A stretch of DNA of 64,000 nt from Okeania sp. SIO3B5 (GCF_010692555.1 NZ_JAAHHG010000024.1:1-64000), one strand, 5' to 3'. Positions 8,621 to 18,355 are shown, counted from the stretch's first letter. Notes: generated by a model not told the origin, from the sequence alone. A program made the numbers and translations.

Positions 8621-10651
8621 CTAACGCTCCATTTGTGGTTTGTTTCCCCGATATTGAGGCTCCTGTATCAGCAAATCATCTACATCTGAAGTAGGAATTT
8701 CACACTGAGAGCATCGCACGGAACTATCAGCTTCAATGGAGGCACTAAAAATTTTACGGGGATTACCCCATTCATCGGTTTGCTTTAAATCAAATCCTTC
8801 TAATTGATACGATTTGTCTGGCTGCTTTGAAATTTCAAAGACACGATCAAATTCTCCATTAGTATCCGTCCAATGGATAGAGCCTACCTCCGTATTGAAC
8901 TGTTCTGGGGCATGGCGTTGGAAGTAATCAATTAAATCCTTACTGTCAACATTTTGGGTATACTCTGACTCTGTTTGAGGTAACTGAAGAATGCGATTTT
9001 GTTCTTCCGACGATAGAGAATTATCGGAAATCTGCCAACCATCATCGGTTTGTTCAGCCCGAAACCGCACCTGTTTATAAGTGATGGTTCGTTCTTTTTC
9101 CTCTGAAGAAAATTGATATCCTTCAGCATCAACTGCCTGATTATCAAGCAATCGTGCCACATTTGCTTTATGTGCCTCAGATAACTCGCTATCGGCCTGC
9201 CAGTCCTGTAAATTTTCATCCCAACTTGCTACAGTAACGTTTTGAGTAATACTAATAGTATTCTCATCAGAGTTGAAGTGGAGGACACCTAAGTTAGTTT
9301 CAATAGGCTCATCCTGATTCAAGTCATGTGCAGTGGCCCGTACACGCACAAACTGGCTTAATGACTCTGCTACAGCTTGAGGACTTTCCTGAATGTTGGT
9401 TGGGACATCGGAGCTTGGGGTTTCAGTGTCAACTTTTACTTGAGCTAACCGTTCATCAAAATGACGTAAGGCTTCCTCGTCATGGAGCCAATCATCATCA
9501 CCCTCAGATTGAGATATTTCTACTGAAGGCCGAGAATTCTCCTCCAATTGCGTTTCTGTCTCTTGCTCTTGCTCCTGCTCCGAGCCCCAAACTTCTCTGC
9601 CAATTTCAACGACTTCTGCCAGGTGCGCCGTCACATCAAGAAACATCCCCGCATAGAACCTGCCATCTATATAGTCACTTTGCTCAAGATGATTAGCCTG
9701 TTGCTTCATCCAGACGATTAAATTTCCAGGAGCTACCTCTACATCTATATCTTCTAAACTAAACTGTTCCTCATTTTGAGACGTTTCATCCTGTTCGGAG
9801 TTCAATTCAGGTGAATAATCTTTGCCTAAAGAGGGTTCATCGACAGTAAATACATCCTTCATTGACGAAATAGGTGTACTTACTGACTCACTCCTTGGCT
9901 CCCAATCTTCAGATTCATCCACCTGTTTAGCCTCCAAACGTTTCAATATAGAGGGTTTCGTGTATTTGCGACCTAGTTGATATCCGGCAAAAGGGATACC
10001 TTCATATCGCATCCACCACCCCTGTGATGTAGTATGTACCTCTACTCCTAAAGATTCCATCGCAGCAGTCAAATCTTCAAAAGAGCTTCCCGGTTCTAGG
10101 CTTTCATCAATAATATTCTGAAGCTTTTGCCGGATACTGCGCTTAGTTGGCTTGATAGTATTTGACTGCTCTTCAAGTTCTCCAATATCTGGAACAGCTT
10201 GCAAGCCATACTTGCGCTCCACAGTCCGCAAGATTTTTGGAATCTTATAATAATCCCAGCTAGTATTAGCACACTTGCCACAATCATCCACCAAATTAAT
10301 CAATAGATGAGCATGAGTGCGAGTTTTTTCAGAGTCTGGATACTTTACATCGTTATGCAAACCCACCAACACCTGGTTCTTATCAAGATTTAGATCGTCA
10401 ATAACTTGGCTACAAATTGCTGCCCATTCACCCCGGCTCAAATTATCTCCGGCTGAGGGAGACAAAGACAAGTGATATGCCGGACGTTTGACTCTGCCAT
10501 TACGACTCGCCACCCATTGCATCGCCGCAGCTTTTTCTGCTACCGTCTTGCCTTCAAACACATTCTCAAGAAGTGCTTCGGCTCCCGGCTTGCCAAATAT
10601 ATAGCTGGCGACACTATGAAAATTAGTGTTTCGTGTGACTTTACCAATCAT
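8621..10651 (-). CDS. MOBP-like relaxase (mobilisation nuclease)
   Basis: Probable transfer initiator that nicks oriT and stays covalently bound to the strand. The start MIGKVTRNTNFHSVASYIFG has the MIGK opening of the Relaxase/MobA family, and its Tyr (about residue 17) is the candidate catalytic residue. Further motifs are YHLSLSP near 58 and a metal-binding segment HNDVKY..THAHLLIN at about 98-118, the H-D..H-x-H..N signature. Residues 260-676 form a long acidic tail. I choose ATG 10651 because it gives an 11-base overlap with the mobC stop; ATG 10660 is also in frame. The tail repeats short IT-x-W-x-D-like units and may contact the coupling protein. Confidence 0.85.
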   Translation of the reverse strand: MIGKVTRNTNFHSVASYIFGKPGAEALLENVFEGKTVAEKAAAMQWVASRNGRVKRPAYHLSLSPSAGDNLSRGEWAAICSQVIDDLNLDKNQVLVGLHNDVKYPDSEKTRTHAHLLINLVDDCGKCANTSWDYYKIPKILRTVERKYGLQAVPDIGELEEQSNTIKPTKRSIRQKLQNIIDESLEPGSSFEDLTAAMESLGVEVHTTSQGWWMRYEGIPFAGYQLGRKYTKPSILKRLEAKQVDESEDWEPRSESVSTPISSMKDVFTVDEPSLGKDYSPELNSEQDETSQNEEQFSLEDIDVEVAPGNLIVWMKQQANHLEQSDYIDGRFYAGMFLDVTAHLAEVVEIGREVWGSEQEQEQETETQLEENSRPSVEISQSEGDDDWLHDEEALRHFDERLAQVKVDTETPSSDVPTNIQESPQAVAESLSQFVRVRATAHDLNQDEPIETNLGVLHFNSDENTISITQNVTVASWDENLQDWQADSELSEAHKANVARLLDNQAVDAEGYQFSSEEKERTITYKQVRFRAEQTDDGWQISDNSLSSEEQNRILQLPQTESEYTQNVDSKDLIDYFQRHAPEQFNTEVGSIHWTDTNGEFDRVFEISKQPDKSYQLEGFDLKQTDEWGNPRKIFSASIEADSSVRCSQCEIPTSDVDDLLIQEPQYRGNKPQMER

Positions 10652-10937
10652 GATGCTCATCCAACAAGCATTGAATATCTTGAACAACCTTAAGAGTTTG
10701 GGGGGAAAACTCTTCAGTAGAGATTAAATCTCGTACCAGATGAAGTAGAGTTTGCAATTCTACTTGCTGTTTCCTAAATTTCACCCTTTGCTCAATGAAA
10801 TCTGTGAGGCAATTAGGAGTGAACAACTTTTCTCGAGCTACCGAGCTAAGACTCTGTTCACTCCTTTCTGCCAATGCCTGTAGGGCATTGTATTCGGAGA
10901 ACGTCAACCGAACCCTCAAATGACGATTTCTTTTCAT
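10641..10937 (-). CDS. mobC: MobC-like relaxosome accessory protein
   Basis: This 98-residue protein opens with RHLRVRLTFSEYNALQALAE, typical of the ribbon-helix-helix start of MobC/MbeC mobilisation proteins, followed by helices that would pack with the relaxase. It overlaps the relaxase start by 11 bases, so the two are translationally coupled. It faces the iteron region at 11.1-11.3 kb across a divergent intergenic region, consistent with binding oriT there. The family call is from motif pattern and position. Confidence 0.75.
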   Translation of the reverse strand: MKRNRHLRVRLTFSEYNALQALAERSEQSLSSVAREKLFTPNCLTDFIEQRVKFRKQQVELQTLLHLVRDLISTEEFSPQTLKVVQDIQCLLDEHHDW

Positions 10938-11100
10938 TAGTTAGATTAAATTTCTCCTGAATCATGGAGAGACCTCACACAGTCTTTGAGCTTGTGTTTA
11001 ACTTAATCGCTGATTTTAGAAATTGCAACCCCTAGAACAGGTCTAAAAAAAACTTGCAAGCAATGGCAAAAGTATTACACGTTCTTAAGTACATCCTGAT

Positions 11101-11324
11101 CACGGCGATTTGAACACAGATTGACCCCGGATTGACCCCCAATAACCGCGATTTGAACACGGATTGACCCCGGATTTTTACGCCTGTTTTTTTGTTTCTT
11201 CAGATTTTATTTTCAATACCGATTTACTCACGGCGATTTGAACACGGATTGACCCCGGATTGACCCCCAATAACCGCGATTAAAACACGGATTGACCCCG
11301 GATTTTTACGCCTGTTTTTTTGTT
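11101..11324. repeat. Iteron array, candidate oriT or partition centromere
   Basis: Two 96-bp direct repeats (11101-11196 and 11229-11324) differ at only a few bases. Each contains two shorter units reading GCGATTTGAACACGGATT then GACCCCGGATT; the four units begin at 11105, 11148, 11233 and 11276 (spacing 43, 85, 43). They lie between divergent mobC-relaxase and parM-parA operons. That suits oriT recognised by MobC/relaxase, or a parC centromere recognised by the segregation genes, and the region could serve both. The rest of the 587-bp gap is AT-rich, with one hairpin and no ORF. Confidence 0.75.
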
Positions 11325-11365
11325 AATTTTCATAAACATATTAATATTATTTAACAATGCATTTA

Positions 11366-11395
11366 TTTTTTCGATAGCATTTGCTATCGAAAAAA
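11366..11395. promoter_or_regulatory. 13-bp hairpin with GATAGC/GCTATC core
   Basis: A perfect stem (TTTTTTCGATAGC against GCTATCGAAAAAA) with a 4-base loop ATTT. It has T and A runs on its two sides, so it could act as a bidirectional terminator or as an operator. Near-identical copies occur at 28770-28797 and 53602-53627. Confidence 0.7.
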
Positions 11396-11524
11396 CTGGT
11401 TACTTATGCGTCAAATAGCGTTGAACATTAAAAAAAAGTAAACACTATTTCGCTAATCTTTTTTTTGAGGTATCAAGAAATAAAATAAAGACATAAAATC
11501 AACAAATAATTAAAAGAGGCAATA

Positions 11525-12703
11525 GTGGTAAAAGGAATCACGGGGACAAGTGCAACGATCTGTATCGATCTCGGTAGCAGCTTAACGAAAGTTGTTTGGA
11601 GTTTGGATTGCTCCGAAGAAAATAATTTTCTTACTATGGAACCGGAGATCATGCAATGCAACGACCAACATTTAGATATATATCGTTCTAGACGCATCAA
11701 TCTATACAACGCAACTAAGGATGATGCCTGGGTCAAACTTGAAGACAACGAATATAGTTTTGCTATTGGCTTCTTAGCTTCTGGTTTGCTGGCAGAAGCA
11801 AATCTAAAGGCCCTCAAATATGAATCGGCTTTGTACAAAATTATGGCTGTATTAGGGGTTATTGCCGAGCAAGTGAAGCCTCAAATGAAGTCTCTAGTGC
11901 CCATTAATCTAACTACTCTGTTGCCACGGTCTGAATGGAACGATCAGTCTAAATTAAAAGAACAAATCCAGAATGCAGCTAAATCATTCTGGTTTAGAGG
12001 ACAGCGGATGAGATTGCGCATTCGGGACTGTAGGTGCTTGCCGGAGGGAGCGGGCATTACCTTAAATCGGTATACTAGCTTAACTCAAAGTACAGCAACC
12101 ATAATCACATTGGTATTTGGGCATCGAAACACAAGTATCCTCATATTCCAAAGAGGTAGGCTGATCGAAGGCGACACAACCAATCTAGGTTTTCACCGCC
12201 TAATTGACAGGATTGTCGAGCTAACTTCTGGTCAATCACGGAAACAATTAAATAAGATAGTCTCTCAATTAGGAGACCCCATAGACACCGATAATCCCCT
12301 CCTGAGCCAGTTATGTATGTCACAGTTGGCAGAAAATCAGCAAAGAGAAAGAGAGGAAATTATTGAAGCTATACGCACAGCTCAACAATATTATTGGGAG
12401 CTAATCAGCCAATGGTTGCTGGCAAAAGCTCCCAGGCAAATAAATGAAGTTGTAATAGCTGGAGGAGCGGGGAAATACTTATACAACCGACTGCAAGAGC
12501 GATTTTGCAACGTTCCTACCTATTGGGGGACTGATTGGCAAGAATTAATTGAAAATTCTCCTCAATTTCAGGAACTAGATTTACATGAAGAATGTAGAGG
12601 AATTTTAGCTTTCCGATTAGTAGATGCTTATGCTGCCCATTACTACCAGTCTAAGGGCATACAGCACTCACAGGCTCAAGAACCTGTTTCTTCTCTCGTC
12701 TAA
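11525..12703 (+). CDS. Actin-like ATPase of the ParM/StbA type
   Basis: This 392-residue protein shows the actin/Hsp70-fold nucleotide-binding pattern: phosphate-1 ICIDLGSSLTKVVW at about 12-25, a second segment TLVFGHRNTSILIFQ near 197-212, and an adenosine motif EVVIAGGAGKYL near 309-320. Such proteins polymerise to segregate plasmids or, in some conjugative elements, accompany transfer. It starts at GTG 11525 with AGAGG eight bases upstream. It is first in the rightward operon, directly after the iteron region and before a small gene and a ParA-like gene. Whether it segregates the plasmid or serves conjugation is open. Confidence 0.75.
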   Translation: MVKGITGTSATICIDLGSSLTKVVWSLDCSEENNFLTMEPEIMQCNDQHLDIYRSRRINLYNATKDDAWVKLEDNEYSFAIGFLASGLLAEANLKALKYESALYKIMAVLGVIAEQVKPQMKSLVPINLTTLLPRSEWNDQSKLKEQIQNAAKSFWFRGQRMRLRIRDCRCLPEGAGITLNRYTSLTQSTATIITLVFGHRNTSILIFQRGRLIEGDTTNLGFHRLIDRIVELTSGQSRKQLNKIVSQLGDPIDTDNPLLSQLCMSQLAENQQREREEIIEAIRTAQQYYWELISQWLLAKAPRQINEVVIAGGAGKYLYNRLQERFCNVPTYWGTDWQELIENSPQFQELDLHEECRGILAFRLVDAYAAHYYQSKGIQHSQAQEPVSSLV

Positions 12704-12736
12704 AATTCTCTAGACAATACATAGTAACCATTTGCC

Positions 12737-13168
12737 ATGACCAACAACCAGAATACTATAGGTAAGATCAAACTTGAGCGAAAAATTTATGGTAACAGGA
12801 GAAACTCTCTATACTATGCCTATCTATATTGTACGCACAATGATTATGTAGGCAATATCAATAGTGCTATCATGGATGCTTTCCAATTGATACATTCTCC
12901 TCTTGGATTACATAAATACGGCCCCCATGAGGAAACCATACGCCAAACTATACAATCTATATCGATACTAGAAGGTCATATTAATTACCTTAAAGAAACA
13001 ATCGGATTAACGTCTCACCATGACAATCCCCCTTCTCTACCACCTGCAATAGTCACATCTCAAAATACTGAGAATACTACCGAAAACACTACCGGGAACA
13101 CTACCCAGGAACTCTCAAAAGAGGAGGAATTGGCATTGACTTTATTTGATAATTTTAGTCTTGATTAA
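12737..13168 (+). CDS. Small unknown protein between actin-like and ParA-like genes
   Basis: Not recognised. It is 143 residues: a basic N-terminus (GKIKLERKIYGNRRNSLYYAYLY), a helical middle, and a low-complexity Thr/Asn/Glu stretch (TENTTENTTGNTTQ) near 115-128 ending in an acidic helix. It lies 33 bases after the actin-like gene and 12 before the ParA-like gene. By position it could be the DNA-binding adaptor (ParR-like) that couples the iterons to the filament. I see no clear RHH or HTH, so that is inference. Confidence 0.6.
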   Translation: MTNNQNTIGKIKLERKIYGNRRNSLYYAYLYCTHNDYVGNINSAIMDAFQLIHSPLGLHKYGPHEETIRQTIQSISILEGHINYLKETIGLTSHHDNPPSLPPAIVTSQNTENTTENTTGNTTQELSKEEELALTLFDNFSLD

Positions 13169-13180
13169 GGAAGAAACCAC

Positions 13181-14125
13181 ATGACATATATCATCCTCGT
13201 AGGAGGAATCAAAGGCGGTGTAGGCAAAACTCTCGTATGCCGTACCTGTATAGAATATCTTGAATCAACTGGTAAGTCTGTTATTGCAGTAGATTCTGAT
13301 AGAGAAGTCCAGGATGTTTCGGGGCTTTACGAATCAGAATCAATTGGATTTTCTGATGACTTGAGACGGGCAATGGAGCCCGATAGAATCCTAGAAATGG
13401 CGGAACAAAAACCTGACTACATAGTAGTCAATTTACCTGGTAACACATATCAGCCACTTCAAGAATGGCTGATAACAACCGGGAGTATTCAAACTCGAAA
13501 AGCACCTGAAGGTCAGCCACAATTCGTCCAATTTTTTATTACGGATGGTTGTTGGTCTTCTATTCAACTACTCCAAAAATCATTAAGCGATCACAATGAC
13601 AACCTTCCTCATGTCCTGATCCGTAATTCTGGGCGATTAATGAGTTCCCCGGATTGGAGTTATTTAGATAGTGTACCTGAGTATCGAGAAATGTTTGAGA
13701 AGCACTGTATATTAGTAGCTGATTTCCCTTTGGTAGCGACACCCGTACTATTTGAATTAGATCGTAAAACTCTAACATTTCGACAAGCGATAGATACTGC
13801 AAATAGTTTGCTAGCAAGACGAGCAAGATTTTTTGTCAATCAGTACAACCAAACCTTTGACCAGATTTTTGAACAGTTACCGAATCTTGTTGAGGGTAAG
13901 TTAAAAGTCCCTAAAAAAAGTCAGAAAAAGGTTACTTTAGATGATTTAGCCAATCAACTCAAAAAAGATATCCTATCTATTGAAAAAGCGATCGCCAATA
14001 CCAAAAATCTGAAAGAATTAGCAGCAAAATTAAATGTGTCTGAAGAGACACTTAACCTGTCCAACGAACAGTATCAGAAGCTTCGAGACAAAATCCCGGC
14101 TGAATCTGGATCTAAATCTAACTAA
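13181..14125 (+). CDS. ParA/MinD-type ATPase (VirC1/TraL-like)
   Basis: This 314-residue P-loop ATPase has a deviant Walker A motif, GGIKGGVGKTL (about 8-18), with the signature lysine early in the motif, and a switch segment AVDSDREVQDV near 36. The DYIVVNLPGN strand near 87 takes the place of the usual DxP switch II. The C-terminal 80 residues are Lys-rich and helical. Such proteins position plasmids on the nucleoid or bring relaxosomes to the secretion channel (VirC1). It sits among conjugation genes without a recognisable ParB, so I favour a VirC1/TraL-like role. RBS: AGGAAG before the ATG. Confidence 0.75.
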   Translation: MTYIILVGGIKGGVGKTLVCRTCIEYLESTGKSVIAVDSDREVQDVSGLYESESIGFSDDLRRAMEPDRILEMAEQKPDYIVVNLPGNTYQPLQEWLITTGSIQTRKAPEGQPQFVQFFITDGCWSSIQLLQKSLSDHNDNLPHVLIRNSGRLMSSPDWSYLDSVPEYREMFEKHCILVADFPLVATPVLFELDRKTLTFRQAIDTANSLLARRARFFVNQYNQTFDQIFEQLPNLVEGKLKVPKKSQKKVTLDDLANQLKKDILSIEKAIANTKNLKELAAKLNVSEETLNLSNEQYQKLRDKIPAESGSKSN

Positions 14126-14149
14126 TTTCCATACTAAGAGAAACAGCTT

Positions 14150-14893
14150 ATGTCAACCCCGAGTCAGTGGATTGAGCAGAACCAGAAAGCCTTGAATCAC
14201 CTTTTGGATGGCGAACCAGAAGAAGCAAGACAATGGGTCCATAGTTTTCTTACTCAAAGTGGTTCTGCGCTTGAAGATCCGTTTTGCAGTCAGATTGCAG
14301 CAAACGCTTATTTAGCCTATGTAATACGAAACAAACCTGATGAGATCCGTTCTGCTTTTGAAATAGCTGAATCAAATATGTTTAAACGGATTGGGACTGA
14401 ATTTGATTCAAAAAGAGAAAGTTACCAGCAAGCTTTATCCGCAGAGGTAGAGGCACGAATTAGTCGGATGGCAGAACGGTTGATTGCGGAGCGTTTTGAC
14501 AGTCCTTCTGAAACAGAAGATAAAGAAGATAAGTCTGTACAGGGTCTCAAAACTGCAACTCATAAATTAGCGCATAGCGCGATTGTTGCTTCAAGTGGAA
14601 TTATTGGCCTAGTGTTGGGCCTTTTTATCAGTTCTTTTCTGGGCAGCAAAAACCCCATTAGCCCTACTGCTGCTGACAATCATCTTCTTAATTGGGCCAA
14701 ATCAAAGCAGGGGGAATTCGCCCGGCAATTGATTGAATGGAATGGCGATCGCTTAGTTTCTCTAAAATGTGAGGCTGAAGCTCAACGCGATGCCATAACT
14801 CTAGCTATACGAGGTGTTCAAGCTACACGGGGAGTATGTGCGGTTTTTGTCCGCGACCCCCGCGAGAGCAAACCACAGCAAGTTTCCGAATAA
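14150..14893 (+). CDS. Single-span membrane protein of the conjugation operon
   Basis: Not recognised. It has 247 residues: a helical, acidic cytoplasmic part (1-135), one transmembrane helix near 141-163 (IVASSGIIGLVLGLFISSFL), and a C-terminal region of about 80 residues. It lies 24 bases after the ParA-like gene and 29 before the AAA ATPase. It may anchor one of these ATPases to the membrane, which would be a natural role for a bitopic protein here, but nothing in the sequence proves it. Confidence 0.65.
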   Translation: MSTPSQWIEQNQKALNHLLDGEPEEARQWVHSFLTQSGSALEDPFCSQIAANAYLAYVIRNKPDEIRSAFEIAESNMFKRIGTEFDSKRESYQQALSAEVEARISRMAERLIAERFDSPSETEDKEDKSVQGLKTATHKLAHSAIVASSGIIGLVLGLFISSFLGSKNPISPTAADNHLLNWAKSKQGEFARQLIEWNGDRLVSLKCEAEAQRDAITLAIRGVQATRGVCAVFVRDPRESKPQQVSE

Positions 14894-14922
14894 ATTTTCA
14901 TTACTGAAGGGAAAATCTAATA

Positions 14923-16557
14923 ATGACGAGGAGACATTATAAACATTGGCCTTTGCTAAGGAGTCAATTAACAGCGATCGCCGTACAAGCTTCCGACCGT
15001 CAGTGTTTTTTCAGACAATTTGAGCAGTGGAGCATAGAAATGGGATTACCCCTATACCTATGGAACGCTGCATATAAATCCATCCAACAAATCAAATCCA
15101 GTAGAATCACGCCAACGGACCAAATAGTAGAAAGAATATTATTTGAAACTATCTGTGAAACATCTCTGGAGGGCATCTTCTTAGTAGAAGGAATTATTCA
15201 GAACATTGACTCAGATAAGGATTTACAACTGAAAAACATCTACGATGCTTTATTTCAGAAATCTCAAAAAACCTTTATTGTGCTGTTTGACGAGATTCTG
15301 GATGTACCCATGCATTTGTACCCCTTTATTCCACAACTGGAGAAGCCATTTCCTTCACCAGAAGAACTTGAGTCACTAATAATTCAGTTCTGTCAGGGGC
15401 ATTCTTTTTTGCAAGAATCCGACCCTCTACCACTACTCCAGGCTTGCACTGGGTTGCCAGAAGGCGAGATTACCCTTATTCTGAATCGCTTGGTGTGTGA
15501 AGTGAAAACCCTAGAAGAGTTGGCAGATTCTGTTCTGGAATATGCCAAAGAGAAGTTGGCAGGTAAGGGAGTGAGAATTCTCCCCCCTCCTGACGTACCC
15601 AAGGCTGCTGGCTTAGATTTACTCGACAAAGATATAGATAAAATAGCATCACTATTCGATCCTCGTGCATCTTCTTGGAAATTACGCAATCCTAATGGTG
15701 GCTTACTTTGGGGATTGCCAGGAACAGGAAAATCCTTGGTGGCAAAGATGATTGCCCAACGCATCCGAGCAAAGATGATAGCGGTTGATTTTAATCAACT
15801 TGTAGGATCTACTGTATCAGAATCATTGCAGAATCTCAAGCATCTCATAGATTTAGCAGATAATTCTGGCAATGTAGTCTTATTTTTTGATGAATTTGAG
15901 AAAAACTTTGTGGGTTGGGAGTCTGGCGGGAGTGGTGGGGCGATGGCCAAGATGACTGGGGAGTTATTATCTTGGCTGCAAGACCATACTACTCCCGTGT
16001 TTATGCTGGCAACAATCAACAGATTAGGATTGCTCCCAGCAGAATTAGTCCGGCGCTTCAAATATGTGTGGTTTTTGGGGAATCCCCATAATGGAGCATT
16101 GTATGAAATCTTCAATATCCACCTGGGTAAATATTGCCCTAACTTACATTTCTCTGATTCACAATGGCGCATCTTACTTGATGAGTATCGAGGCTGTTCT
16201 CCAGACGAAGTGGGTAAAGCTGTGGAGCGTACCTTAGAAACCAACTTTCACTCGCTAGTTTCTCAAGCGAAGGAGCAGGGGAAACCTTTCAATCCCCGGA
16301 AATATTTACCTCAGATTTCTCTAGAGGATTTGTTATCCGAGCGTCGGAATTTCACCCCGGCATCTGCCAATAAAGCCATCAGCGACCAACTTTATGCGAT
16401 TAGGCAGGATGCCGATTTTGCTCGCCCGACTTCAGGGAGAGATACATCTCGTTTTGCTCGAATTAATCGAGGTATGTTTGAGCAATCTGGAGCGAAAAAC
16501 CAGGGGACAGGTACGACAAAGCTCAACCGTAAACCTAACTCACTCGAAGTAATTTAA
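14923..16557 (+). CDS. Ycf46-like AAA+ ATPase
   Basis: This 544-residue protein has an N-terminal domain containing FIVLFDEI then PxxLYPFIPQLEKPFPSPEEL (about 125-150), as in cyanobacterial Ycf46, followed by one AAA+ module. That module has Walker A GLPGTGKS near 264, Walker B VVLFFDEFEK near 318, and sensor/SRH ATINRLGLLPAELVRRF near 363. The paired Asp-Glu and arginine fingers are present, so it should hydrolyse ATP. Chromosomal Ycf46 is a stand-alone protein of uncertain role; here it lies between conjugation genes, two bases from the next start. With no VirB11 recognised, it may supply an ATPase function in pilus dynamics (inference). Confidence 0.85.
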   Translation: MTRRHYKHWPLLRSQLTAIAVQASDRQCFFRQFEQWSIEMGLPLYLWNAAYKSIQQIKSSRITPTDQIVERILFETICETSLEGIFLVEGIIQNIDSDKDLQLKNIYDALFQKSQKTFIVLFDEILDVPMHLYPFIPQLEKPFPSPEELESLIIQFCQGHSFLQESDPLPLLQACTGLPEGEITLILNRLVCEVKTLEELADSVLEYAKEKLAGKGVRILPPPDVPKAAGLDLLDKDIDKIASLFDPRASSWKLRNPNGGLLWGLPGTGKSLVAKMIAQRIRAKMIAVDFNQLVGSTVSESLQNLKHLIDLADNSGNVVLFFDEFEKNFVGWESGGSGGAMAKMTGELLSWLQDHTTPVFMLATINRLGLLPAELVRRFKYVWFLGNPHNGALYEIFNIHLGKYCPNLHFSDSQWRILLDEYRGCSPDEVGKAVERTLETNFHSLVSQAKEQGKPFNPRKYLPQISLEDLLSERRNFTPASANKAISDQLYAIRQDADFARPTSGRDTSRFARINRGMFEQSGAKNQGTGTTKLNRKPNSLEVI

Positions 16558-16559
16558 TC

Positions 16560-18341
16560 ATGGCTCACACACAAATAGCAACCATATTTACTTGGCTTCT
16601 ACTACTAACCACAACAGCTGCTTCTAGTATCACAGTGCAGCAGGTGGGGGAGCAGCAAGTGGCTATGCCGGACATAGAGAGCTGGACATTCAATTCTATG
16701 CCTAATATAGAGGGTATGGATGCCCCATCCCAACTCCTCAAATTAGGCTCACTATCTTCCCTTGGAGCTGAAGAATTTACTTTAGAACAAACATCTGCTT
16801 TTTTAGGAGTGGATATAAATCAACTAACCCTGAATCAATTACCACTAATAGGAGAACAAACCCTTGGTAATTTAGTTTTGGGTGATGGCATTTCATCAGC
16901 CGGGGTTCCGTTTTTAGACCAGTATAAAATCAAGCAAATAAAGCCCCTTGCTACTTTTTTTAAGAACAATCCTCAATTTCAAGATATCCAACTTTCACAA
17001 AATTTAGGTCAATTTGTGGCCAACAATCCCACTGCTGCCAATATAAAATTAAACGAATTGGGGAACCTCAAAATAGGCAGCATCCCCAACCTGGGAAATA
17101 CTCCCCTTAAGGATTTTGTTGATTGGGAGAATTTTAGTTTAGACAGCATTCCCGGAATCTCGGATATTCCACTCTCTCAGTTTCCCAATCCTTTGAATTT
17201 GAGCAGTATTAGCATCATTGCTAGAATCGACACAGTGAGAGGTCCCGCTGAAGCCAATTGGGGGCGGACTGTTACAGGTAGTTTGGAGGTAGGTTTTGAG
17301 TTCCCATGCAATAAAACTTCGGAAAATACAGAGTCCTGTTCTCACATAGAACTCGACGATCCAGAAAACCTGGGTGCGACTGTCTCGTCTCCATTCGAGG
17401 GAAAAGCTTGGATTAATGGGCAGCAACAGTGGGTTGATGGTGGTTCTGGATTACTTAAAATGGCAGTTCTGTCACCCGTCGCTAAACCTGGATTAGAACC
17501 TACCGGACGATTCCCATTTGGAGCATTTGCAAAGATGGTATTATGGGAGGTTGATGAGACAAACGACTCGGCACAATTTGTTTTATTTTTACGATATTGT
17601 AACACTGGAGGCTGCACACCATACAATATTGGCCCTATACCTTTCATGGAGTATAAGCGGGATGCCATGATTCCTATTGGTAGCTTGCGCAGTAATCCTC
17701 CAAGTAATCGGCTGCCTATACGGACACAACAACGGTTGGCACAGCAGCAGGTGAGGAGGCAGCAACCAAGTATATCAATGCGAGGCAATATCATTACTGG
17801 GGAGGAAGTGGCAGGTGGAATTTCTCCATCTATTTTGGCAGAAGGAATTATCAAGATTCTAAGTGTGGGTAAAAGCAATAGTCAATCTGATTTTCCCCCA
17901 ATCACTTGTTTGGGCGATCGCTGTGGGAAGTCACTTGGCAAATATTACCTACACTCTACTAATCAAAAAGTAATAGAAAGTATTGCTCTGCTTGATGGGG
18001 GTGATAACTTTCTAAGAGATTTAACCAAGCCCAACTATCCTACCCCCGCAAGTTTGCACAATTTCTTTCCTTCAACTAGACAAGACGAAGTAATGCGGTT
18101 AGTTATTGGTGAAGCTGCTCTATTAGCCCGCAGCGAAATCGATCCTACTACAAACAAGTATTTTTGTGGCGATCGCTTAATAGAAAGAACTGCTCAAATT
18201 TTTGCTGGTGGGTTGTTCACCCCCATTGACTCTAGGGTAGCAAATGCTGATAATAGCCTAACTATACTGAAATTGGGCCAGAAAGTAAGGACTTATTACA
18301 ACTCTCATGGTGGCACTGTAGTTAGCTGTGCTACTAACTAA
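16560..18341 (+). CDS. Large exported protein of the conjugation locus
   Basis: Family not recognised. A hydrophobic signal sequence at residues 5-22 heads a 593-residue protein. Residues 40-215 contain repeated short Leu/Ile-Pro units (SIPNLGNTPLKDF, SIPGISDIPLSQF). The middle has beta-rich regions with paired cysteines (PCNKTSENTESC; YCNTGGC). A C-terminal domain at 440-593 has further cysteine pairs (ITCLGDRCG). It starts two bases after the AAA gene. Probably periplasmic or surface-exposed, perhaps a pilus-tip, peptidoglycan-binding or mating-pair component. The Cys pairs suggest disulfides, in keeping with export. Confidence 0.7.
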   Translation: MAHTQIATIFTWLLLLTTTAASSITVQQVGEQQVAMPDIESWTFNSMPNIEGMDAPSQLLKLGSLSSLGAEEFTLEQTSAFLGVDINQLTLNQLPLIGEQTLGNLVLGDGISSAGVPFLDQYKIKQIKPLATFFKNNPQFQDIQLSQNLGQFVANNPTAANIKLNELGNLKIGSIPNLGNTPLKDFVDWENFSLDSIPGISDIPLSQFPNPLNLSSISIIARIDTVRGPAEANWGRTVTGSLEVGFEFPCNKTSENTESCSHIELDDPENLGATVSSPFEGKAWINGQQQWVDGGSGLLKMAVLSPVAKPGLEPTGRFPFGAFAKMVLWEVDETNDSAQFVLFLRYCNTGGCTPYNIGPIPFMEYKRDAMIPIGSLRSNPPSNRLPIRTQQRLAQQQVRRQQPSISMRGNIITGEEVAGGISPSILAEGIIKILSVGKSNSQSDFPPITCLGDRCGKSLGKYYLHSTNQKVIESIALLDGGDNFLRDLTKPNYPTPASLHNFFPSTRQDEVMRLVIGEAALLARSEIDPTTNKYFCGDRLIERTAQIFAGGLFTPIDSRVANADNSLTILKLGQKVRTYYNSHGGTVVSCATN

Positions 18342-18355
18342 TTTGTTGAAAAATC

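Noticed and set aside
11101-11324. CRISPR array
   Set aside because: Four related units, but with only two spacing classes, nested 96-bp duplication and no cas genes; iterons fit better.
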